Shown here: in pieces, positions 1 to 6,120 of the stretch
How positions within the stretch are numbered: the stretch's first letter is position 1
Layout of the letters: every line of letters starts with the position of its first letter
Source: Actinomycetes bacterium
GTDB taxonomy: Bacteria > Actinomycetota > Actinomycetes > S36-B12 > GCA-2699445
Direction: 5' to 3'
DNA: 17,575 bases
Assembly (NCBI GenBank): GCA_022600255.1
Contig: JAHZKU010000195.1
Coordinates: forward strand, 1-17,575
Made by a program: the position numbers and the translations under genes
Notes under the pieces: generated by a model
Database searches by the model: none
Seen by the model: the letters and a program-made list of their open reading frames with translations, nothing else
What the model was told of the DNA's origin: nothing

Positions 1-189
1 GACTACGTATAGTGGCTGAATGGCCGTTCATATCCGTTGGATAATGCGCCATTACTAGGAAAACCCCAACTCATGGGGACATCCGGTACACCCACGACCG
101 ACAAGACCACCTGCAGGCGCACCCCGGCGGCTAGTCCAGCGGCCGCCAGATTGTTCGTTCCGCGATCGAAATAGGCGGCAAGGCCCTTC

Positions 190-1674
190 CTAGTCAGCGC
201 AGGCTGACTCCCCCGCGACACCAGCCAGTCGTTTGGCCATTAGCTTCTTGGCGCTGATATTCGCCTGCCGTGCGATCTGCACCCGCTGGGCCTGCGGCGA
301 TCCTGCACCATGCAACGACTCTGTCAGATAGCCAACTGCGTTTCGACCCATCGTCATATTCTCGATGAGTCGCAGGATTCGAAGACGATCCTCGGTAGTA
401 ACATCGGCCCGTCCTTTTAGGTACTTATCTAGTATCGGACCGGTTTCTGGGTCACGGAATTCCGCCTCTCCGGGCATGGTCACCATCAAGCCGCCCGCTA
501 GGTCTTGGGCTAAGCGACCAATCTCGTAGGGGAAGCGGGTGACGTTGTGTTTGCAGACGTTGGCCAAGATGCCATTGTTTTCGAAGTTGCCGGCTGGGCG
601 TTGAAATGACTCGTAGGACGATGCGATCCCCGATCCGTAGATCGTTTCGTTCAAATGCACCATCTCCACGAGTTTGTCTTTCACGTGAGAGGCACCATCA
701 ACGCCGTGGTACTCGGCCGCCAAGGCCGCTGCGCCGATCAGGACGTCACCAACCCCAGTCTTACAGACGTAACTCCGCCGATGGTAGCTGGTGAATCGTT
801 CGACAAGGTCGGCACAAAACGTATATTCACCATCCAAGAAGACGTGCTCCGTAGGGACAAAGACATCATCAAAGATCACTAAGACTTCTTGACCCGCGAA
901 GCAGGCATTACCCACGTCCATGGTGCCGTCTTGCATCGCGCGGTCATCCGAGGCCTGTCGACCGTAGATGTAGCTCAATCCGGGTGCAGTCACTGGCATC
1001 GCAGCCACAACGGCGTAGTCGCTGTCGGCCTCGCTGAGTCGCAACGTCGGCATGGCAATCATCCAATGCGAGTTGATCGCCCCCGTTTGATGCGCCTTGG
1101 CGCCCCGCAAGACGACACCGTCGGGGCGGCGCTGCACGACTCTCAAGAACAGATCAGGATCCGCCTGCTCGGCCGGACCTTTGCTCCGGTCTCCCTTAGG
1201 ATCAGTCATGGCGCCGCCTAAAACCAGGTTCTGCTCCTGAATACCGGCGAGCCAATCCAGAAAGCGAGCGTGGTAGTCGCTTCCAGTCGCTTCGTCGAGG
1301 TCGTAGGTCAACGAGAACGTTGCGTTGATGGCATCCATCCCAACGCAACGCTGGAAGCAGGTACCAGTCAGTTGGCCCAACTTGCGCTGCATCTGATTTT
1401 GGCTGACAACGTCGTCCACGCTTTGAGTGACATGCAGGAACCGATTGACCGTCGTACCCGTGATGGCCGATTTGGCCGTGGCCAGCTCCGGCTCTCGTTC
1501 GGCGAGTGCGTAAGTCTCGGCCATGGCATTGATGGAGGGGCGAATGATCGGGTGGTCTAACGGCTCTGAGACTCGCTCCCCCTGCAGAAACACAGCCAGA
1601 TCGCGATTGGCCAGACTCGCCAAATAATCCGCTTTGGTATCGATCCGATCACCGGGGCTCCACGCGCTGCACAT
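190..1674 (-). CDS. abfD: 4-hydroxybutyryl-CoA dehydratase / vinylacetyl-CoA isomerase (AbfD family)
   Basis: The 494-aa product matches the family over its full length. In the family this FAD- and [4Fe-4S]-containing enzyme interconverts 4-hydroxybutyryl-CoA and crotonyl-CoA and isomerises vinylacetyl-CoA, in GABA/4-hydroxybutyrate catabolism and in the archaeal 3HP/4HB cycle. Visible residues, with my recalled Clostridium aminobutyricum numbering: C106 and C110 (C99, C103), Q108 (Q101), T197 in HQTG (T190), E263 (E257), H298 (H292), Y302 (Y296), C304 (C299), K305 (K300) and E452 in the TESLHGAGSPQ stretch (E455). All expected functional residues are present, but the H298–C304 interval is one residue shorter than H292–C299. 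The ATG start is preceded by an AGGGGAG ribosome-binding site. No crotonase, CoA transferase or 4-hydroxybutyrate dehydrogenase gene lies nearby, so the pathway cannot be read from context. Confidence 0.93.
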   Translation of the reverse strand: MCSAWSPGDRIDTKADYLASLANRDLAVFLQGERVSEPLDHPIIRPSINAMAETYALAEREPELATAKSAITGTTVNRFLHVTQSVDDVVSQNQMQRKLGQLTGTCFQRCVGMDAINATFSLTYDLDEATGSDYHARFLDWLAGIQEQNLVLGGAMTDPKGDRSKGPAEQADPDLFLRVVQRRPDGVVLRGAKAHQTGAINSHWMIAMPTLRLSEADSDYAVVAAMPVTAPGLSYIYGRQASDDRAMQDGTMDVGNACFAGQEVLVIFDDVFVPTEHVFLDGEYTFCADLVERFTSYHRRSYVCKTGVGDVLIGAAALAAEYHGVDGASHVKDKLVEMVHLNETIYGSGIASSYESFQRPAGNFENNGILANVCKHNVTRFPYEIGRLAQDLAGGLMVTMPGEAEFRDPETGPILDKYLKGRADVTTEDRLRILRLIENMTMGRNAVGYLTESLHGAGSPQAQRVQIARQANISAKKLMAKRLAGVAGESACAD

Positions 1675-1705
1675 TCTTGAACTCCCCTGGGTCGGTGTTA
1701 CTCAC

Positions 1706-1711
1706 ACTGTA
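1706..1711 (-). promoter_or_regulatory. Candidate -10 element of abfD (TACAGT)
   Basis: TACAGT on the minus strand lies 31 bases before the abfD ATG, so a transcript would have a leader of about 25 bases that includes the AGGGGAG ribosome-binding site. No good -35 is visible 17 bases upstream. The same hexamer occurs at the leaderless HAD gene (3977–3982). This is inferred from pattern only. Confidence 0.4.
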
Positions 1712-1874
1712 TGGTGCACCGGAGCTGCCCGGCCTAGGGCCCAACCAGCCCGCGCCAACCCCCATCGACCGCCAAACCTGATGCTAGAAACATGAGGATA
1801 TCCGCATATTATCCTGCGGCCAACGATTCCCCAAAACGGTCGTCGCGTCGTAAACAACGGAACGAATCCTGCTG

Positions 1875-2258
1875 CTACTCCGTCGCGTCGCTAGCCAAGT
1901 CCAGGATCGCCGGTACATTGCTGTCGCCGACAGACAGCGCGCCGATCTGCAAGTTATCGACGCGCAACGACTTGATCCGGACCTCACCCAGATTCGCTTT
2001 CTTGATGCGCAGCTTGCCAATGGCCAAGGCCCCAATCGCGATGGCGCCGATAGATACCGCACCGACCGCAAGCGCTCCCAGCGCAGCCGCCCCATAGGAG
2101 GCCGCGGCGGTGCTGTGCACTCCCCCGGCTTGGGCACCGGTTGCCGAAACTCCGGCAGCGTGGGCACCGGTGGCCGCAGCACCTGTCGCGGCAGCGCCGC
2201 GCGATCCGGGGGTCGGCTTCGGACTCGTTACGTCAGGCTCTGCTGATTCATCTGGCAT
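1875..2258 (-). CDS. Pentad-repeat protein, function unknown
   Basis: The 127-aa product starts with an acidic, Pro-rich N-terminus (residues 1–20). Residues 22–111 then form 18 uninterrupted five-residue units, with Gly at position 5 in 14 of them; examples are AAATG, ALAVG, AIAIG and ALSVG. Towards the C-terminus, positions 2 and 4 become hydrophobic and polar residues appear (KLRIK, EVRIK, SLRVD). This suggests a short right-handed beta-helix or a related solenoid, although the units do not fit the classical A(D/N)LXX pentapeptide consensus well. There is no signal peptide or obvious single membrane span. I chose the ATG at 2258; a TTG at 2276 would add six residues, and neither has a convincing ribosome-binding site. 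It is divergent from the CBM2 gene. Long overlapping frames exist here, but this frame alone gives a regular protein pattern. Confidence 0.6.
   Translation of the reverse strand: MPDESAEPDVTSPKPTPGSRGAAATGAAATGAHAAGVSATGAQAGGVHSTAAASYGAAALGALAVGAVSIGAIAIGALAIGKLRIKKANLGEVRIKSLRVDNLQIGALSVGDSNVPAILDLASDATE
1926..2195 (-). repeat. 18 tandem 15-bp units coding for Gly-ended pentads
   Basis: The coding repeat of the preceding gene has a period of five codons. At DNA level it is diverged, but some longer identity remains: TGGGCACCGG recurs exactly 30 bp apart on the plus strand (2131–2140 and 2161–2170), which is two units. This suggests growth by duplication followed by divergence. Confidence 0.65.
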
Positions 2259-2320
2259 ACCGTTAGCGTGGCGCAATCGACCCGGTCAAACACGAAATCT
2301 GCATTCAAAGCACCTGCAAA

Positions 2321-2352
2321 GCCCGATTTGTCCGTTCTTTCGCAATCAGGGC
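2321..2352 (+). promoter_or_regulatory. Intergenic hairpin, role unknown
   Basis: GCCCGATT (2321–2328) can pair with AATC-A-GGGC (2344–2352), giving an 8-bp stem with one bulged A and a 15-base loop. On the plus strand it is followed by TTTT (2353–2356). It lies between the divergent pentad-repeat and CBM2 genes. It could be part of a leader RNA or an operator; nothing decides between these. Confidence 0.35.
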
Positions 2353-2396
2353 TTTTGTACCTCGGTGTTGTGCCCGATACTAAGTCAATGGCGACA

Positions 2397-2428
2397 CGCC
2401 GGTTTGAGCGACAAATCGGCGGTCTTTT
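2397..2428 (+). terminator. Terminator-like hairpin in the leader of the CBM2 gene
   Basis: CGCCGGTTTG (2397–2406) and CAAATCGGCG (2412–2421) form a 10-bp stem with one G•U pair and a five-base loop (AGCGA). TCTTTT follows at 2423–2428. This is the shape of an intrinsic terminator, yet it sits about 20 bases before the start codon and just before the GAGGA ribosome-binding site of the downstream gene. It is a candidate attenuator, or a structure that affects ribosome access. I cannot assign an upstream ligand-binding domain. Confidence 0.45.
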
Positions 2429-2446
2429 CGGATGGGCGAGGATCCA

Positions 2447-3439
2447 ATGAGTGTGGCAAGGATGGGGGCACTGTGCGCCGCACTCGTCGTCCTCGTGCCC
2501 ACGACCGCACTCGCCAATGAGCCGGCCAGTCCGACCGAGCCAGAGCTACTGGCCCAATGGCACGTGACTGGCGATAGCGGCAGCAACTTCACTGTTGCGG
2601 CCACGATCACCAACCAAACTGGGGTGGCGCAACCGGCGCTCGACGTGACGTTTCCGTTTCGGCATCCAGTAAGCCAGGTAACCGGTGGCCTCAGCGTGCA
2701 GGACGACTCGAGTCTGACCCTCAGCCCGCCAACTGGCTTGTCCGCGGGAGCCAGTCATTTGATCACCTTGGAGGTCGTGAGTACCGGGCCGGTGTCTCGC
2801 GTACCGAGCACCTGCCAGTCCACAGCACCGTGTCGGGTTGTCATCGCTGGCGAGGAAGACCCGCAGCGCCTGCCGGCCACCACAGCACCAGCCGCTCCAG
2901 CGATTCCGGCACCCTCCCCAACCGACACGGCGGACCCAGCCAACCCGAGCATTGCAACGGCCACTGCGACGCCGACCCCAGCCCCCACTCCGACGGTCAG
3001 TGACGCCCGCCCGCAAGCCGAGCCGGAGCCGTCACTAACGCAGACACCCACCCAGTCAGGGCTGGCGTCGGAACCGATCCCACCGACTCCTCGGTTGGCC
3101 GCTGACCGGGAGGGGCTGAGCTTGGAGTATGAGGTCACGAGTGATTGGGGAAGTGGCCAGTCAGTGAGTGTCACGGTGCGTAACAGCGGCACACAGCCAA
3201 TTCGGAACTGGGCCGTAGAGCTGCCCGCCGACGTTGCGGTGCAGCGCATGTGGAATGCCGAGTCAACATCCGGCGGCGGGGTCATTCGGGCAAGCAACGC
3301 CGCGTGGAACGGCAAACTTGCGCCAGATCAGGCCGTCGAGTTCGGCTTCACCGGCTCACATGGCCTCGGGACCACAGAATTGCTGTCTTGCGACGCGACG
3401 ACGGATGACACCACGACGAACTGCATGGTGCAGCCCTAA
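2447..3439 (+). CDS. Secreted protein with C-terminal CBM2-like carbohydrate-binding module
   Basis: The 330-aa product has a signal peptide (residues 1–23, AxA site ALA before Asn24). A beta-rich N-terminal domain (about 35–131, Cys pair C123/C129) is followed by a Pro/Thr/Ala-rich linker (about 136–215) and a CBM2-type domain (about 224–326). That domain shows the family's spaced tryptophans: W234 in SDWGSGQ, W255 in NWAV, W269 in MWNAES and W287 in AWNGKL, then the FGFTG strand; C315/C326 may form a disulfide. CBM2 modules bind cellulose or xylan. No catalytic domain is present, so this is a binding or surface protein and not a glycosidase. The N-terminal domain may be a diverged copy of the same fold. 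I preferred the ATG at 2447 over the in-frame ATG at 2432 because GAGGA (2438–2442) precedes it; the AxA signal-peptide site lies 23 residues from this start. Confidence 0.85.
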   Translation: MSVARMGALCAALVVLVPTTALANEPASPTEPELLAQWHVTGDSGSNFTVAATITNQTGVAQPALDVTFPFRHPVSQVTGGLSVQDDSSLTLSPPTGLSAGASHLITLEVVSTGPVSRVPSTCQSTAPCRVVIAGEEDPQRLPATTAPAAPAIPAPSPTDTADPANPSIATATATPTPAPTPTVSDARPQAEPEPSLTQTPTQSGLASEPIPPTPRLAADREGLSLEYEVTSDWGSGQSVSVTVRNSGTQPIRNWAVELPADVAVQRMWNAESTSGGGVIRASNAAWNGKLAPDQAVEFGFTGSHGLGTTELLSCDATTDDTTTNCMVQP

Positions 3440-3466
3440 CTTCAGTCTTGGAACCGAAGCACGCGA

Positions 3467-3919
3467 CTACTTGAGCGGCTTGAGGGTCCATCGCACCGTC
3501 ATGGCACCGGTTTGTGTGCCCTGCGCATCGGCGATCTTGATGTTGACGTCGAACTCGGGGCGCTTGCCGTCGTCGAGCTCGGTCAAGATATTCGCCACGG
3601 AGTCCGACATCGTGGCGGTGGCCGTGACTGGTCCTTGCGCGATTTTTAGGTACTGAATCTCAGCACTCGCGGCCAGAGGTACGACCTCTGCCAACTTCTC
3701 CCCAAAGCCCCCGATGACGACCGCACCCGATGCTGATTCGGCCAGCGTGAACATGGCACCGGCATGGGGACCACCGAGGTGATTGTGGTAGTCGGCTTGG
3801 TCCGGCAGCCGCATGACAGCGGTCTCGCCGTCCCAATCCACAAACTCTAGGTTCAGGGTGCGAACCATCGGAACCGCGCCTGATAGTCCCTGTTTAACCG
3901 ACTCAAAATCCAATGCCAT
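3467..3919 (-). CDS. Hotdog-fold thioesterase, DUF4442/PaaI type
   Basis: The 150-aa product is the length of a single hotdog domain. The characteristic stretch is residues 45–62, HNHLGGPHAGAMFTLAES, which holds the GG-x-H-A-G loop and the following central helix that form the acyl-CoA site in this superfamily. The likely activity is acyl-CoA thioester hydrolysis; the substrate cannot be read from sequence, and some DUF4442 members have no known activity. It is convergent with the CBM2 gene (27 bases between stops) and divergent from the HAD gene. No ribosome-binding site is visible; TAGAGT lies seven bases before the ATG, so the mRNA is probably leaderless. Confidence 0.85.
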   Translation of the reverse strand: MALDFESVKQGLSGAVPMVRTLNLEFVDWDGETAVMRLPDQADYHNHLGGPHAGAMFTLAESASGAVVIGGFGEKLAEVVPLAASAEIQYLKIAQGPVTATATMSDSVANILTELDDGKRPEFDVNIKIADAQGTQTGAMTVRWTLKPLK

Positions 3920-3926
3920 GGCTAAG

Positions 3927-3932
3927 ACTCTA
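3927..3932 (-). promoter_or_regulatory. -10 element TAGAGT, leaderless-type
   Basis: TAGAGT on the minus strand is separated by seven bases (CTTAGCC) from the thioesterase ATG. That spacing puts the transcription start at or next to the start codon. No ribosome-binding site lies between. The same hexamer precedes the bifunctional nuclease gene (10299–10304). Confidence 0.5.
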
Positions 3933-3976
3933 GCGGGACGCTTCTCGTGGCCGAGATGTTGGCCCCTGTCAGCGCC

Positions 3977-3982
3977 TACAGT
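3977..3982 (+). promoter_or_regulatory. -10 element TACAGT, leaderless-type
   Basis: TACAGT lies six bases before the ATG of the HAD gene. The GAGG in the spacer ends one base before the ATG, too close to act as a normal ribosome-binding site. Together with 3927–3932 it makes a compact divergent promoter region in a 69-bp gap. Confidence 0.5.
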
Positions 3983-3988
3983 TGAGGC

Positions 3989-4510
3989 ATGCCTTCGACC
4001 TCCGAATCCGCCGCAACCAAGCCTGGAGTTGTCGGAATCGACATTGACGGAGTCCTAGCTGATCCCACTCACCGACTCCATTTCCTCGCGGGCCGTCGCA
4101 AGAACTGGCGCGGATTCTTTTCCGGCTGCGGCGATGACGCACCCCTGCCAATCGGCATCGCACTCGTGAAGGAACTGCAGGCCGAGGGTCTCGGGATTGT
4201 CTATGTCTCTGGCCGGCCAGAGCGACTGCGTGCCACCACACTGGAGTGGTTTGCCAGGCACGGTCTCCCCACGGCTCCCATGCAGTTGCGGCCCATGGGA
4301 GACTTTCAACCGGCCCCGGAATGGAAACTGCAGGTCTACCGCGAGATCGCCACAGAGTTTGATGTGCGGTTGGTGGTGGACGACGACGTGCGTGTGGTGA
4401 AGACGCTGACGGACGCTGGGTTCCCGGTCCGCTTCGCGGACTGGTATCAACCGCCCGAGTCTGACCGCTCCAGGCTCTCCGAAGCCCAAGATACGGAAGG
4501 CCGCACCTAG
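3989..4510 (+). CDS. HAD-superfamily hydrolase, probable phosphatase
   Basis: The 173-aa product carries the HAD motifs in order. Motif I is D18-I-D20-G-V-L-A-D, motif II is S74-G-R-P, the motif III lysine is probably K113 in EWKLQ, and motif IV acidic residues are D131-D132-D133. The cap is small or absent. The pattern resembles phosphatase domains of the polynucleotide-kinase 3'-phosphatase and LNS2-like HAD groups, but the substrate is not determined. The Asp nucleophile, the general acid and the Mg-binding aspartates are all kept, so it should be active. It is divergent from the thioesterase and convergent with the antiporter gene, 26 bases between stops. The first ten residues (Ser/Thr/Ala-rich) precede the domain. 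Confidence 0.82.
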   Translation: MPSTSESAATKPGVVGIDIDGVLADPTHRLHFLAGRRKNWRGFFSGCGDDAPLPIGIALVKELQAEGLGIVYVSGRPERLRATTLEWFARHGLPTAPMQLRPMGDFQPAPEWKLQVYREIATEFDVRLVVDDDVRVVKTLTDAGFPVRFADWYQPPESDRSRLSEAQDTEGRT

Positions 4511-4536
4511 CCGGGAACCTGTGGCCCCCAGACCAG

Positions 4537-6120
4537 TTATCCAGCCTGCTGGATCGCCTTGAGCCGCACGTCTAACTCAGCTTGCAGGCTACGCATCATC
4601 GAATCCGGCAGACTCTCCTCATCGCGTAGCCGCAACAACTCCTGCTGTTCCGCGTGGACCAACTCCCCGCCGATTCGGGCCCGGAACGCTGCGTCCTGAG
4701 CTCCCCGAGGATTCTCCGAGTCATCGGCTTCGGCTTCGGCCGCGCGGGCCAACCGGCCCTCGGTGACAGTTCGCAAGGGATCCAGAATGTCCTTGGAGAT
4801 TGGGCGGCCAGCCCGATCAGCGGCCTCTTGAATCTCTTCCAATCGATCTAACGCTGACCTGGCCATCTGAGTGCGCACTCGGTCGAGCATGGCGGAGTCA
4901 TCGTCGTGCGGTAGGTTCAACCGCCGCGCCAGTGGGGCGATGGTGGGGGCAAGCAGCAAGGTAATCAGCACGACGCAAAACGTCGTGGAGATGATCAATC
5001 CGCGGTACGGGAAAGGCGTCGTCCCATCGTCCAACGTGAGCGGCAGGGTGAATGCGGCCAGCGCGGAGATTGGCCCCCGTGTGCCAGACCAGGCTGCGAT
5101 GATCCAACTTTGGTCCTTGCGATGATCCACGTTGGGATTGAACAGAGATTTGGCGAACAGGAATGCGAATCGTGACGCCACGAGGGCAAGGAAGACCACC
5201 GGAACCAGCACAAGCAATTGCTGCCGAGCATCGCTATCCATCTCCTCGAGCACGGCGGGAAATTCCACGCCGACCAGGAAGAAGGCCGTGGCCTGCAAGA
5301 TGAACGTCACAGTCCGCCAAAGGCTGGCCGCCTGCAACCGGCCCATATAGGTGATGGCGGACGAGGTACCTTGCGCCACGATGAGTGCGGCACCGACAAC
5401 CGCCAGAATCCCTGAACCACCAATCACTTCCGCGGCGAAGTAGATGGGAAAGGGAGCCAGCAGGATCAAACTGTTCACGACGGTGACGTCGGCGGCCCGC
5501 CGCACCACAAGAACCAGGATCGCTCCCCCGACCACGCCAGCCAGCAAGCCACCCAGCACACTGGCCGCAAGAATCTGGGCACCTTCGCCTACCGTGATGG
5601 TGCCAGCCGCGGCCGAAACCGACGCCACCCGCAGGAGGGTCAGCGCGGTCCCGTCGTTGACGAGGCTCTCTCCTTCCAGAATGCTGACCAGTCGGCGCGG
5701 CAGTCCGGCGGTCTTAGCGGTAGCGGCTACCGCCACCGCATCCGTGGGCGCCAGGATCGCGCCAAGGCAAAGCGCGACGGTGAAAGGCATGCTCGGCACC
5801 AGCGCGGACGCGACGAAACCGATGACAAAGGCCCCGAAAACCACCAGCCCAATGGCCAGGGCCATGACAGGTCTGCTGACGCGTCGTAGATCCACGATTG
5901 AGCTAGAGAGCGCCTCACCAAAAACTAGCGGCGCCAAAACAGCGACCAAGACGAACTCTGGATCCGTCGGCGCGCCGGGACCGATGGGCGCAAATCCCAC
6001 GATCAGCCCGGTAGCTAGCAGGGGAATCGCTGGTGCGATTCCACGATTACGGGCGATGCCTGCGACGATGACCGCGAGAAAAACAACCTGGGCTATGCCG
6101 GTGATCTCACTTTCATTCAC
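4537..6120 (-). CDS. CPA1-family Na+/H+ antiporter
   Basis: The 527-aa product is a polytopic membrane protein with about 12 hydrophobic segments in residues 1–400 and a charged, helical cytoplasmic tail (400–527). Family marks are APTDAVAVA (124–132) in the unwound transport helix, EGESLVNDGTAL (149–160) containing the N155-D156 pair used for ion binding in CPA1 exchangers, and WSGTRGPIS (343–351). It resembles the bacterial CPA1 group (TIGR00831-type). The role is exchange of Na+ (or K+) for H+ across the cytoplasmic membrane; ion specificity is not decided. The GTG start overlaps the gcvP stop in a GTGA arrangement, so it should be translated by coupling from the gcvP message. Confidence 0.92.
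   Translation of the reverse strand: MNESEITGIAQVVFLAVIVAGIARNRGIAPAIPLLATGLIVGFAPIGPGAPTDPEFVLVAVLAPLVFGEALSSSIVDLRRVSRPVMALAIGLVVFGAFVIGFVASALVPSMPFTVALCLGAILAPTDAVAVAATAKTAGLPRRLVSILEGESLVNDGTALTLLRVASVSAAAGTITVGEGAQILAASVLGGLLAGVVGGAILVLVVRRAADVTVVNSLILLAPFPIYFAAEVIGGSGILAVVGAALIVAQGTSSAITYMGRLQAASLWRTVTFILQATAFFLVGVEFPAVLEEMDSDARQQLLVLVPVVFLALVASRFAFLFAKSLFNPNVDHRKDQSWIIAAWSGTRGPISALAAFTLPLTLDDGTTPFPYRGLIISTTFCVVLITLLLAPTIAPLARRLNLPHDDDSAMLDRVRTQMARSALDRLEEIQEAADRAGRPISKDILDPLRTVTEGRLARAAEAEADDSENPRGAQDAAFRARIGGELVHAEQQELLRLRDEESLPDSMMRSLQAELDVRLKAIQQAG

Noticed and set aside
3..221. A 72-codon minus-strand frame overlapping the end of abfD.
   Set aside because: No recognisable domain, no convincing ribosome-binding site, and it begins inside the abfD coding sequence in another frame. 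The first half has coding-like GC3, so I keep a small doubt, but positions 1–189 are best described as gene-free.
1795..1815. AGGATA…TATCCT inverted repeat in the gap between abfD and the pentad-repeat gene.
   Set aside because: A six-base stem with a nine-base loop and no T-tract is too weak to call a terminator or operator.
2300..2330. GCAAAGCC string resembling part of a c-di-GMP-I (GEMM) riboswitch.
   Set aside because: The other conserved GEMM segments (CACGCACAGGGCAAACC-like and the tetraloop-receptor parts) are not found around it.
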